A stretch of DNA of 64,000 nucleotides from Nereocystis luetkeana. Taxonomy: Eukaryota > Sar > Phaeophyceae > Laminariales > Laminariaceae. Of this stretch, positions 45,435 to 56,092 are shown in pieces; within the stretch, counting starts at the first letter, position 1; every line of letters begins with the position of its first letter. The position numbers and the translations under genes are program-made. The DNA is taken from positions 2,790,001 through 2,854,000 of the forward strand of contig JARUPZ010000014.1 of NCBI GenBank assembly GCA_031213475.1, read 5' to 3'. Under the pieces are notes generated by a model that had not been told where the DNA came from, ran no database searches, and saw only the letters and a list, made by a program, of their open reading frames with translations.

Positions 45435-46302
45435 AGGGCCGGTCCTAACGGGGGCAAAAGAAACGAAAAAAATCACGAAATAAAACTATTACTAAGGGCC
45501 GGTCTTAACGAGGGAAAAGAAACGATAAAAAAACGAAATAAAACGGACAGACTTTCGTTTTTCGCAAAAAACAGCAGGTTGAGTCCTAACGAGGAAAAAA
45601 AAAGGGGAAAAAAAGCGAAACAAAAAGAAGAAGCCGAGTCGATTTTTTACGTGGTGCAATTTTTAAGAATGACTCAACCGCCAGAGCACGTGATTCCCGG
45701 CGATAGCGCTCGACAGCAACGGTGGATAGACTCAAATCGCACACATCTGGCACCCCCCACAGCAGGCGGTTCTCGTGGTCCAACCCCCTCCCTCCGGAGT
45801 GCTCTAGAACTCGTGTATCGGCCATCGCTGTTCGATGGCAGACGTTTGAATGTTGAGTTGGGACTCACGTCGAAAAAAATACCGCCACAGCCACTTCCTA
45901 ATCCCCCGGTTTCTGGCGAGGGTACCCCATGGTGATTCCCTACCCATATGTGCTCGCGCCGTCAGCAGACAAGCCGCGTGGCAGCCACACGCCCTACGTC
46001 GGCCATCGTGCGCTTGCCAACCGGTCGTAAAAAGTTTATCTGAACTTCATCCCAACGCTTCGAGCTCCTCCTATGTTCCTCTTCGACCCTGGGTATCCCA
46101 TATTTCGTTTAGTTGTCACCCATTTCGTTTTTTTTAAGTCCTCTGGGACTTGAAAAAAACGAAATGTGAAAACGGACGTATCGGGATCTCTACTTCTATT
46201 TTCTTTAATTTGACCGATAAAACTCAATTGCTCTTTATTCTGCTTTTCGTTTTTTTATTTCGTTTTTTTTCGTTTATTTGCCCCCGTTAGGACCGGCCCT
46301 TA
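45435..46302. mobile_element. Non-autonomous TIR element (868 bp)
   Basis: The ends AGGGCCGGTCCTAACGGGGG and CCCCCGTTAGGACCGGCCCT are perfect inverted repeats that continue into A-rich and T-rich arms (AACGAAAAAAA; TTTTTTTTCGTTT). The left arm has two further partial copies of the end motif at about 45495 and 45580. The interior has no credible transposase. Confidence 0.88.
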
Positions 46303-47079
46303 GGTTGTTCCCTACCTGGTATGCGGTTCGATTTCGATCTTCACATTTGCATCTTTCGCAATCCCCAAAATGAAGGCATCTGCTTAGGCTGACTCTTATG
46401 GGAGCCGAAACCGGAAAACAGAACAGGTTTTGTCGAGAGATCCAGAAATAATTTCGTGCCAGATCCGATTTATCGAACCTTATCGATGGAAAAAAAACAG
46501 ATATCTCTATTTTTTTTCTGAATTTCGATCAGAAATGGCCGGGCCAAATGAAACCAGACACCAGTTCTGTACAGTCCAAGAGCCGGCCGAAACTGCGGGT
46601 TTGAACCCCACACAGGAGGCATAACGTGGCGGGCCTAATACTTGTACATATCATCGCTACCACTGCTGTACTCTCTCGGTATCTCTGACACAGTATCCCG
46701 GCATATAGCGGTAGCTAGGGGCTCCAAGCTCCGGTGATGGCGAACAATCTATTACACCGCATCCTCTTGCCGGTTATCGTTGTGTGCTTGAGCTTTCTGC
46801 AATGCCAACGCACTGCTCCTTGATGCTGCAGCAGACTGCCAAGCTTGAGGACCCTTCGTCGAAGGGAGCCAACCCAGTCCAAGAAGCTCGAGCCTGCGAA
46901 AGCAAGCCCCATGTTACCCGGCTGGTACCAAACAGGATGCGTGGGTGCCGTGTACTACTGCTATGTGTCCGCCGAACTCAAATATTGCGGAACTCCTCCC
47001 TTCAATGTCCTCCCAACTCAACTGTCAAACGAAACCCCGGCATACTTACACAGAACACCGTAAGATTGGAAAATACGAA

Positions 47080-47530
47080 ACTCGATATGCGAATCTGGGC
47101 CATACAAAAACAGAAGTGCATGCTAGTTCTATTTCCAATAAGATTCAGCCTTGCGCAGTCCAAATATGCAAAATCCGACCGGAAAAATGTCGGTTTGATA
47201 ATCCGATGGCCCGAGTGGTCAGACTTTGGCCCAAAACGCGACGACTTGGGCCATCATATTTTCAAATCGAGAAATGGCATGATCTCTAAATTCAAGACGT
47301 TATCCACGAAAGACAGCAAGCAGCAGCAGAACGATTGATGACTTGGGTGGTGGCACAGTTGTGTAGCGACGTTGCTCCGCACCCGACCCGCAGTCGGCGG
47401 GCTGCGCGTCTCTCCGTGACCAGACTACAATCGACCGGCGCGGGCTCGGGCCTAGAGACAAAGAGAAGCGCTCTCGGCGCGCTCCTCTCCGTGGATACGT
47501 ACTCGTCGGCTACTTCAGCACCGTAGCAAA
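47080..47530 (-). repeat. Dispersed repeat B, inverted copy
   Basis: Inverted relative to 41100-41900. It contains CACGAAAGACAGCAAGCAGC, the CGCGCTCCTCTCCGTGGATA block and CGACGACTTGGGCCATC, each the reverse complement of parts of the other copies. It lies directly before the second 700-bp repeat. Confidence 0.7.
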
Positions 47531-47564
47531 CAATGAGAACTAAAATGAAAATTTGAAAGAGAAA

Positions 47565-48230
47565 GTTGATTCCCCGTCCCCTCTGATGTAATTTTCCGCC
47601 TGATTGGAACACCTTGCGCCGGTCCAAGGAAAAAAAACGAACGGCAGAGCTTCTCTCAGCTTTGTACGCTACCCGCTTCTCTCGCGACAACCTCGCCACC
47701 GATTCGATCCGGGTAAAGCTTTCCCCCCTCTCTGCCCTAGTGAGCCCCGTGGCGCGCCTCGCGTGAAGCCCGGTGCTCACCGTGGCCTTCGCTCGCCAGC
47801 TCGACAATGTTGGCGCTCAGATTGCGATGCTCTCTCTGAAATTTTGCTTGGTCGCATAAATAAGAACCACTTGAATATTCTTCTGCAACAAAAGGCGACC
47901 TTTATAGACTCGTCCATATGATCTTCAACTCGACATCAGGAGGCCAGACAGAGTTCATTATTGCTTCCCTCGTGTCTCGATGCACACGCGACGCCTAGCC
48001 ACAAAACCGGCGACCGCGCTCCTTCCAACCCCCGCTTTACCCGCCAGCGCCCGCTGGCAGCCGCGATGACGCCGCGCTCGCCCGCGGTGCCGTGCTCTGG
48101 GTACACGCACGCACACAAAACGAAAAAACAATAAGGCTCTCACCGGGCAAGTAATACGATAGAGGGAGGCGGTGTTCAAGTCGGAGCTCTGAGATTCCAG
48201 GGATATACCAACCGAGCACGCTCAGGAAAA
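47565..48230 (+). repeat. 700-bp dispersed repeat, copy 2
   Basis: It matches 37675-38380 along its length, with CGTGAAGCCCGGTGCTCACC, CTCGTGTCTCGATGCACACG and CCAACCGAGCACGCTCAGG. Divergence is mostly small indels and substitutions. Confidence 0.8.
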
Positions 48231-48234
48231 ATAT

Positions 48235-49560
48235 ACCAGGGTATCGGCAAGCAAGTCTATTATGTGGTTTTGTGATATATCACTTGATATCTGCCATATA
48301 CTCAGCGATTTCGTGTGATATTCTCGACTATGCCCAAAGTATATGTACAACATCACCGTGCCACATGAGTACTTGCTCGTGGTTTTGGGATGTGTGCCCC
48401 ACTGGCAAAGCACTGGCTCGGTATTTGACGATTTGTGCCCTTTTTACGTTCGCAGTGTGCATGAATTATGCAGATAAATACCTTTTCCGCGAGGTTATAT
48501 TGCGATACGCACCACGAGATTGTGCACTGCCGGTACACGACGTACCAATTACCAGGTATACTTCGAAGTATCATGATTTTTTTACAATATCTTCCTGCTG
48601 GCGCCCACAAAGCGATCCCTCCAATCTATATCGTAGGTCACCCGGATGCTACTATAAGTTCTCCTGACTGCGAACCAACCGGAATAAGGAATATAACCCC
48701 GAACTGAACATACAATAAATATAGTAAAAAATCAGGGAAATCTGCAGCAGATCCACACTAAACGACAGAAAACCGACGGTGCAAGGGACAAGAACACCAA
48801 GAACTCGATGCCGCTGGCAAGGGCGAGCAGCACTCCCAAACCGCGTTGAAAACGAGCTTCATCCTGTAACAGAGACAGGCACCTCCCACTATTTAATAGC
48901 TACCTCCCGTCCCCCTCGTTGAGAGAAGCACACGTACGTGCGGAATCTGCTCCGATACCCGCTGCCGCTCAGTAACCCCCAAAAAATGACACAACCAACC
49001 GTGGTGGGCTGCAAACTACCACAGGTAGGTGCGGTGGTCAGAGTGTGATAAAATTAAGTTTCCGGCGTTTTCGTCTGTCAGACTTGCACGTTTCTCGGCG
49101 ATGGTGTCCCCTGGCATGGCACCCGGGATAGCTGGGTACTTCCTCGCCATCTGAGATGTTGAAATATAAATACACAAAGTCAAGACAGCAGATTGTCACA
49201 TTATGCCACGTATCGGGTAGCTTTATCAGGTACCCCCACCTGATACAGGCCGATGCATGAACTTTATCCCCTGATATAGGCCGATCTGTCAACTGATATC
49301 ACCTTAGGCAGGCCGATATATCACTTCTTAACGGTCATACATATCATATACCGGTAGGTAATACCATATAATATTTTAGATACATCTTGCGGAAAGCCCT
49401 TACCAGGTAATAAGCGATGTGATACGATATGATATATATATACTTCAAGTATCATATTTCCGCCCTAAAAACATGACTACCGGTAAGTACTATGGAGATA
49501 TCATATCGTATATAGGGTAGCCCTATAAAGATAAATACCGGGCTCTACTCGAAACAACGT
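48235..49560. other. No gene recognised; AT-rich flank of the FNIP gene
   Basis: It contains GATATGATATATATA-type repeats near 49420-49460 and no credible coding exon. The promoter of the FNIP gene probably lies at its right end, but no defined element can be named. Confidence 0.45.
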
Positions 49561-49576
49561 GCTCGTTGCAGTTCAA

Positions 49577-50078
49577 CGTAAGTGTTCTCTACCCCCGCGC
49601 ATTTTCGCGAGAGGAACCGCTAGCTGATATTACACCCCGTGTCTCGTCTGCTCTGCTGCCATCCGTCCGACCGTTGGCCTACTCCATCCAGCAGCAGCAG
49701 CAGCAGCAGCGATCATCTATCTGCGGAGGATTTGATATTCTCACCACACCCCACCGTAATCTTCTTCGACTCGAGGAGGAGCAGACGGCAGTTCGTCCGC
49801 TGAGCATCACTTACCGGTACAGTTTAAGATCGTTGCAGGCAGCACATCTTCAAGGTTCACCAGAGAGACTACAACGAAGGACCTCCACTGCGTATTACGT
49901 AATACCAGATATATCGCAGTTGTTGGCAGCATCTCTTGAGGGCTCCACAGTTGGTTACAAGGAAGCCCCCCGTGTTCCCTCTTGATTATCAAACACTTTT
50001 GTTTGAAAAAATCACTTGGAATCAGTGTGGGTTACTTTTGGCAGTGGGCAAAGAGCGTAGTCTACCGGTGCTTCCCAG
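49577..50078 (+). other. Possible 5' UTR intron of the FNIP gene
   Basis: A consensus donor (AAC followed by GTAAGT) at 49577 and a pyrimidine-rich acceptor (GGTGCTTCCCAG) at 50078 lie upstream of the ATG at 50093. Removing the interval would place the start codon 15 bases into the second exon. A CAG microsatellite lies inside at 49690-49710. This is inference from splice signals only. Confidence 0.45.
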
Positions 50079-50092
50079 GGGGCAACGAAGAA

Positions 50093-51187
50093 ATGGAGAA
50101 AGCCGTCGACGTTCTTCGCTTGGTGGCCCTGTCTGGCGTCGTCCGCCCCGCCGAGATCGAGCTTGTGTGCCTCGCGGCCTGCAACGCCTGCCGAGAGAGC
50201 AGCGCGGACTACTCGGTGGTGGTCAAGGCCAACAACATACGCACGGTAGTAAAACCGCCATCTCCAGTCGCATCAGCAGCAGCAACAACAGCGGCACCAG
50301 CGAACCCATCTGGATCAGTAGTTGTCTGTAGAAACACCAGTCCCAGCAGTAGCAGCAGCAGCAGTAGCAGCAGCAGAAGCAGCAGCAACAGCAGTGCCGG
50401 AGCTGTTGCTGCGAGCTCGATCAGCACAACCACCACCACCACCCCCGTCGTCGCTATTACCACTGCCGCCACCACCACACCGCGGATAACCCCGCACCGC
50501 CGAATATCTCGGCTGGCGTTCCACCTCGACCTCCGACTATCTCTCGTAACCTGGCCAGAAGGACTGCGCGTCCTCCGCTTTGGCTGGCCCTTCGACGACC
50601 CGCTCGAGCGCCCCCTCCCCAGCTCCCTACTTGAGGTCGACCTGGGCGGCACGTTCAACCACCACGTGGAAGACGTGTCATGGCCGCCCCTTCTCACCAA
50701 GCTCCGTTTTGGCGATCGCTTCAACCGTCCCATAGAGCTCGCAACCTGGCCAGCCACCCTCGAGAACCTTACATTCGGAGCTTCCTTTGACCAACCTATC
50801 GAGTCCGTCTCATGGCCACCGGCCTTAGAGAGCTTGAGCCTCGGCGACGCGTTCAACCACCCCGTCCGAGACGCTGCCTGGGCCGGGACGAGCCTCAAGA
50901 GGCTCGATTTTGGGATGGCCTTTCGCCAAGCGATCGAGGGGGTAGCTTGGCCCCCCGGGCTGGAGGTCTTGAGGTTTGGGGCCTGCTTCGACCAGGCCTT
51001 GGACGCGCGGCAGCTCCCGAGAGGCCTCCAGCTGCTGCAGGTGCCAGACCTGTACCTATGGGACGACCACACGTTCCAGATGCCGGGGGGTCTGATGCAG
51101 GGGGGCTTGCCCGAGGGATTGCCAGAGGGTTGCGAGCTGTGTGTTGAAACCGTTGTTTTGTGTGACCAGGATCTCATCGCTTTCTGA
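50093..51187 (+). CDS. FNIP-repeat protein
   Basis: 364 residues from ATG 50093 to TGA. The frame is also open upstream to 49982, but that part lies in the probable 5' intron. Residues about 4-36 form a helical segment (VLRLVALSGVVRPAEIELVC) that may be an F-box-like or adaptor region; this is weak. Residues about 50-135 are low-complexity Ser, Thr and Ala. Residues about 146-310 contain six to eight repeats of about 22 residues of the form WPxxLxxLxFGxxFxxPIxxx, for example WPATLENLTFGASFDQPIES. These are FNIP repeats, leucine-rich-repeat-like units known from Dictyostelium, brown algae and giant viruses, and probably used for protein binding. The last two units lose the consensus. The minus-strand frame of 383 residues across it is a shadow. 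Confidence 0.85.
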   Translation: MEKAVDVLRLVALSGVVRPAEIELVCLAACNACRESSADYSVVVKANNIRTVVKPPSPVASAAATTAAPANPSGSVVVCRNTSPSSSSSSSSSSRSSSNSSAGAVAASSISTTTTTTPVVAITTAATTTPRITPHRRISRLAFHLDLRLSLVTWPEGLRVLRFGWPFDDPLERPLPSSLLEVDLGGTFNHHVEDVSWPPLLTKLRFGDRFNRPIELATWPATLENLTFGASFDQPIESVSWPPALESLSLGDAFNHPVRDAAWAGTSLKRLDFGMAFRQAIEGVAWPPGLEVLRFGACFDQALDARQLPRGLQLLQVPDLYLWDDHTFQMPGGLMQGGLPEGLPEGCELCVETVVLCDQDLIAF

Positions 51188-53171
51188 TTAGGGCGGGGGG
51201 AGAGGCAGGGGGGGCGGGAGGGGAAGAGGGTTTGGGGGGGGTGAGGGAAGTAGGGAGGGCGAAAGGAGAGGGGGGGGGGGGGGGAGAGAGGGAGGGAGGG
51301 TGGGGGGGTATGTTTGCTGCTCTCTTTCGTTTTCCGCCGGGTTCCGTTGACCCTTCGCACATCCTTCAGTCCGGTAGATTCGCTCGGCTTGGCGTGGTTA
51401 CTGGTCAGTGTTCACCAACATACCTGGTATGACTTGCGTTACTGCCGTAATTCCACCGTATGTTTTGTGGGAAGTGTATACTCTTGGGCAACAGGGCGCC
51501 AAACCTGATTGTTTAGGCCAAACTCGGGTAGGTGCCTGGGGGACCCCAGAGTGTACTCGTAGAAGTACCCTACTAAACGCAACCCTGTTTCTTTAGACAT
51601 CTTTTAACAGTTTGCGTTGTTGGCCGATGGGGTGTGTACTGTTGTCCTTGTGGGTGTGACAGGTTTCGTGATGACGGTGATTCAGATGCACCGTGTGATG
51701 ATCGTGCTCTGCTATTATTTACGTCGTGCTGTTTATACAACAAGCATTTACGTGTGAAAATTATTTGTACCCTGGGGTGTCCATCGTTGCTCAGGACGAT
51801 TGGGCCACCCCGAACGTATGTGTGGTAGAGCGCCTGATTTCTTACGAAACACCTTCAGCTGCTGCGGTAACACAGCAAGCGGTTGTTTGTTTGTTTGTTT
51901 TTTCGCAGGATTATATATAATACATGTACTTATATATACAGTACTGCTGTACTGCTGCACCGCGAGAAACCGATATATATTGACTCGGGCTGGGTTTTTT
52001 ATCCGTAAGAGGGTGTGCGTTCTATAAATACACTACTTCAGTATAGCGGCTCCCATATATATATCCCCCCCCCCTGTAAATCTCAAGCCTGTTTTCTTGG
52101 TTCTCGTCTCCGTACTGTAGACAATACAGGTGCCCTGTACTGCCCTGTACTGCTGTGATATATACCTAATACCAGGTAATGGATTGGAACAAACCCAGAG
52201 CGAGGTTTGTTGCGTTCTTTTTTTTTGCGGGGGGTGGGTGGGGGTTGTACATACTCGTGTTCGTATATACGTAACTTTTCTTTTAATTTTTCCTTCCGCT
52301 CTGGCTGTGAAGATGATGTAAACAATACCTGGTACGTGGAAATTCCATTACACTGGCTCTAAGTTGGGTTGTTTTATGTATTGCAGTGCACCAGGGGCAG
52401 TTACTACCCAGTTTTCTGGAGCCCTCTATGTGGCGGAAAGGCGAACTGTGGATAATTTGCAGTGCACTTGGAGAACAGTACGGCGAGGCATATCGTTGGC
52501 GCTGCATTACAACTCCGTGTTTTCGGCTACATATTGTATCATACATGTATGTACGCAGGTAATGCATTCCGACATTACCCATCGGTGACCGAAGTGAACT
52601 CCTCTACTCTCTGCTCACCATGTGATGAGAGCGCGGACGACTCTCGATCTTGTGAGACAACGCCGAGTGCAGAGAGTATCTGATACCTGGTATGATACAA
52701 CAAGTACCTGGTATATATATACTCGTACTCGTGCTGCTTTTAATTGTCAGTTTGTAAAACTGAGTCTCTATTTTGGTGATTGCAGGTCTGCCTGTCTGTC
52801 TGTCTGTCTGTCTGTCTGCCTGTAGTCTGAGCCAAACCCCGCCTGCTAGGGTGCCGTCTTTGCCGGTGCCGACTGGTCTCTCTCGGTACTCTCCACGACC
52901 CCAACTGCGACTTCATAAAAAAAAGACGAGCGAACTGAGAACAGCGCTCGAATGCATTTCATCGAGGGCAACAACAATACGATACGCCTGTGGTTTTGTG
53001 GTATATAAAAAGAAAACAAGCTGGTCTGGTGGTGTGGATGACGAAACATTGCTTTTGGTTTGAGATCTTTTGCGCACTCAACGTATCGTAAGTTTTGAAA
53101 AGTAAAACCTACATCAGATAATGTTGGACAATCCATCAAAGATTGAGCTTCCACCACTGAGTCAAAAATGT
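51188..53171. other. No gene recognised; 3' flank of the FNIP gene
   Basis: G-rich sequence with runs at 51270-51290, a stretch at 51530-51590 related to the tandem unit at 5250, a CTGT microsatellite at 52787-52820 and many TACCTGGTA motifs (51420, 52330, 52685, 52706). No polyadenylation signal can be assigned with confidence. Confidence 0.45.
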
Positions 53172-53243
53172 GGGGGTATAGCTCAGGGGTAGAGTGTTCG
53201 CTTCGCATGCGAAATGTCTGGGGTTCAAATCCCCATACCTCCA
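53172..53243 (+). tRNA. tRNA-Ala (anticodon CGC)
   Basis: A 72-base cloverleaf without introns. The acceptor stem GGGGGTA pairs with TACCTCC and includes G3:U70, the identity pair of alanine tRNA. The D stem is GCTC/GAGT. The anticodon stem TTCGC/GCGAA has loop TTCGCAT, giving anticodon CGC, which reads GCG. The T stem is TGGGG/CCCCA with loop TTCAAAT, and the discriminator is A. The internal A box (TAGCTCAGGGGT) and B box (GGTTCAAATCC) are intact. CCA is not encoded. Confidence 0.97.
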
Positions 53244-53244
53244 C

Positions 53245-53252
53245 TTTTTTTT
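53245..53252 (+). terminator. Pol III terminator of tRNA-Ala copy 1
   Basis: A run of eight T starts two bases after the tRNA discriminator, the usual RNA polymerase III stop signal. Confidence 0.85.
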
Positions 53253-54090
53253 CCCCTGACTTTTTTGTCTGTTTTTTCCTCTTTTCTTCAGTACCCGGTA
53301 CGACGTACCTGGTGCGAGGTAACGATGTATATATATAAAAAAATACAAATACCGTACGAACTTCAACTTTGTTTTTTAGCAACCTACTCGTATTATTGTG
53401 TAAGTGCTGTTTGTGTGTTCGCCATCCGACAATGTTAATTTCGCATTATGTTCAACGTTGATCACTCGTAAGCATTCTCCGAGATGAGAACACCGAGGGG
53501 AAACACAAAGCAAAAAAGAGACCTATATTATGCACATTGTGGTTGGGTAATGTTGTACACCTCTGGTATATCAGATATTTATCGTGTTGTATGTACATAT
53601 AATATCTAAGTTCACATAACGCCAACAAATATTACACAAACATAACCTGGTGCACTACAGCAGTGACTAATGGTACCCCGACGTATAGGGTGCCGGAATG
53701 CGTCATCCAACAATACACAGTACGGCACTACTGCTGTACCAGGTACGTATGATAGGACTGGTTAATCCCACATCTATGCGTACGTGTGCCAAGCGATTCC
53801 ACATGCACTTAACCCCTTTGGGACCCCAGTCCCGTTTTGGGGGCAATTTACTCATAATTTGAGTACTTTGTCCCGACATATATGGGAGTGCGGTACTAAA
53901 GCGGCGCTATAGACTATAGAGGGACCTCTACTGTTGTATGTGTACGATACGTATGTACCTGGTATATACCAGTACCTGGAATACGAAACACTACATGTTG
54001 ATTGTTTAACCTACTTTCGTGAGGGATGGTTATTCCCCAGCACTCGTAGCGGTAATTACCCGAAATTGAAAGATTTCGCGGAAATATTTT
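53253..54090. other. No gene recognised
   Basis: It contains a copy of the intron-type dispersed repeat (53405-53510, CGCCATCCGACAATG to TTGATCACTC), TACCWGGTA motifs and a TTAA-type MITE (53809-53903). No coding region is seen. Confidence 0.5.
53809..53903. mobile_element. TTAA-type MITE, copy 2
   Basis: It begins TTAACCCCTTTGGGACCCCA, then CCCGTTTTGGGGGC, and ends TTTGTCCCGACATATATGGG, GTGCGGTACTAAAG. The right TTAA is lost. Confidence 0.82.
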
Positions 54091-54437
54091 GGGAAATGGT
54101 CATATGGGGGTATACCCCTCGACTTTTCAGCCACACCGGGGTATAGGCAAAACGCGCCCGCGGGAGGCGTTCTCACGTGCCCCAACCGGCTCCGAATTCA
54201 ATTCTGACGTGCTGGCAAGGTGCCCGCACCCCATGCCGAGCACGCCCACCTCTTTATTTTCTTCGGGCTAACGGCACCGCCGCACAGGAGGGGTCTAACG
54301 AAATCCTCCTTTTGACCAAATGTTGCTGGGGTATTCCCCCGCAACTCTACCAAATTTATGTACGTAGTACCCCCGCGTGACCACCATCTTAACCCCCTTT
54401 GACCGAGTCCACTGCCCCGCGATGACCACTTGTCACA

Positions 54438-54796
54438 TGTTCGTTTTATGAAGGATAGACCACTGAGCTACTCAGTCAGCGCTGACTAACTAGCTCGGGG
54501 GTCTATCCTTCATAAAACGAACAAAAGAAGTACCTTTGGGCTCGATACGGCCTCCCGCCGATAACATCCTCCGGGGTTGATCAAGCCCCTAAACAGCGCC
54601 TGGTTTTTCCTTCATATTGTCCCCCTCCCTAGTCGTGAGTTCTTTTACTCAAGTGGTTCACTCCACTTTCGACTCTGGTCGAGTGTTCTTTTATCGTGGT
54701 TCTCTCCACCTGATTTCCCTTTTCCTACCCACGGCAGAAAAAGCGGAAATACGGCTGACTGAGTAGCTCAGTGGTCTATCCTTTATAAAACAAACA
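54438..54796. mobile_element. MITE with 43-bp TIRs, nested in the fold-back arm
   Basis: The ends TGTTCGTTTTATGAAGGATA and TATCCTTTATAAAACAAACA begin 43-bp inverted repeats that run to CTCAGTCAGC / GCTGACTGAG with three mismatches. A direct duplication TCACA flanks both ends (54433-54437 and 54797-54801). The uninterrupted right arm of the fold-back shows one TCACA at the same place. A second inverted end copy lies at about 54481-54524. The ends contain TAGCTCAGTGGT, which resembles a tRNA A box. Confidence 0.92.
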
Positions 54797-55113
54797 TCAC
54801 AGACCCAGAAACAGGTATGAACACTTGTACACGTCACCCTATTCAGCAGCCCGAATAGCCCAAGGGCGGAACATCCAGCAGCTGCGAGTATTCTCTATCA
54901 AAATTTGAGGAAAACACACACGGGGCTACAAATGACATGCAGAATCGAATCTTCATATTGTACACAAATATACAAACTTTGGAATGGGTCTTGGGTGTAC
55001 CGTGTACCATGTTCAGAATTTTCTGTTACTAGTTACCTTCTTCGTGTTTCCGTTCCCCACAAGTGAACACCACAGACTTTACAGCAGGTACGTAGGTACG
55101 TGCCGTAGTCAAC

Positions 55114-55500
55114 TTACAAGTACTTTTCGCCGAAAGAAAATGGGGAAAAAAACGTGAGAACACACAATTCAAAAGCGAAGAGAGGAGGACAAACTACAGC
55201 CACAACCACGGAAAAGAACAGCGTCCCTTCCTCCGTCCACCGAACACATGCATACATGGGCAGAAAAAGAAACGACAAAAGCTTCAAGACACGACGGAAA
55301 ACAATGGGAAAACAGACAGACCAAAAACAAACAAGAGCAGCAACAGAGGCCGCGAACAAGGCAGACCAAACCAAACTGAATATTATAGACAGCAAGCGGC
55401 GGCGCCAGTACTCTCGTGCGAAAAGCGTCGCTATCATGTCAGAGATTTCCTCCTGTGTCTTTTCGTTCCCTTCCGTTATGGCCCTTTCGATATTATTCAT
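55114..55500 (-). CDS. Uncertain: small hydrophobic frame inside the fold-back element
   Basis: 128 residues from an ATG, starting MNNIERAITEGNEKTQEEIS, with two strongly hydrophobic segments at about residues 36-65 and 97-118 that could be membrane spans. I recognise no family. Caution: the region is T-rich on this strand, which by itself gives Phe/Leu/Val-rich frames, and the plus strand is open over the same stretch. It could be cargo of the element or chance. Confidence 0.25.
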   Translation of the reverse strand: MNNIERAITEGNEKTQEEISDMIATLFAREYWRRRLLSIIFSLVWSALFAASVAALVCFWSVCFPIVFRRVLKLLSFLFLPMYACVRWTEEGTLFFSVVVAVVCPPLFAFELCVLTFFSPFSFGEKYL

Positions 55501-56092
55501 ATTGCGCTGAGCCCAGTCAGTCTCTCGTTGTAGACCTGGTACACACGACCCACTCCAAAGTTTTGTATATTTATGTAGAATACGAAGATTTGATTTTGCA
55601 TGTCACTTGTTACCCCTATGTGTTTTCCTCACATTTTGATAAGTGGCTACTCGCAACAGCTGGATGTTCCACCCTTGGGCTGTTCGGGCTGCTGAATCGG
55701 GTGACTTGTATGAGTGTTCACACCTGTTTCTGGGTCTGTGACTAGTGGTCATCGCGGGGTTGTGGACTCAGTCAAAGGGGGTTAAGATGGTGGTCACGCG
55801 GGGGTACTACATAAATTTGGTAGAGTTGCGGGGATATACCCCGGCAATATTTGGTCAAAAGGAGGACTTCGTTAGACCCCTCCTGTGCGGCGGTGCCGTT
55901 AGCCCCAACAACGTACCCGAAAAAAAGAAAAAGGCAGGCGTGCTCGGCATGGGGTGCGGGCACCTTGCCGGCGCGTCAAAATTGAATTCGGAGCCTGTTG
56001 GGGCACGTGAGAACGCCTCCCGCGGGCGCGTTTTGCCTATACCCTGATATGGCTAAAAAGTCGAGGGGTATACCCCCATATGACCATTTCCC

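Larger units (their letters stand above)
54091..56092. mobile_element. Fold-back element with arms of about 440 bp
   Basis: Left arm (54091-54437 plus 54797-54893) and right arm (55650-56092) are inverted copies. The outer ends read GGGAAATGGTCATATGGGGG and CCCCCATATGACCATTTCCC. Other matched blocks are CAACTCTACCAAATTTATGT and GGAACATCCAGC with their inverses. The left arm is split by a 359-bp MITE. The interior has a T-rich stretch whose minus strand (55114-55500) reads as a 128-residue hydrophobic frame and whose plus strand is also open, so coding there is doubtful. Confidence 0.85.

Noticed and set aside
50209-51360. 383-residue minus-strand frame opposite the FNIP gene
   Set aside because: It is a GC-rich shadow; the plus strand carries clear FNIP repeats and the minus frame reads Ser/Arg/Leu low complexity.
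52846-53382. Minus-strand frames over 53.1-53.4 kb and 61.5-61.7 kb reading GDLNPRHFACEANTLPLSYT or a shifted version
   Set aside because: They are the reverse strand of the tRNA-Ala genes, a well-known source of spurious protein annotations.
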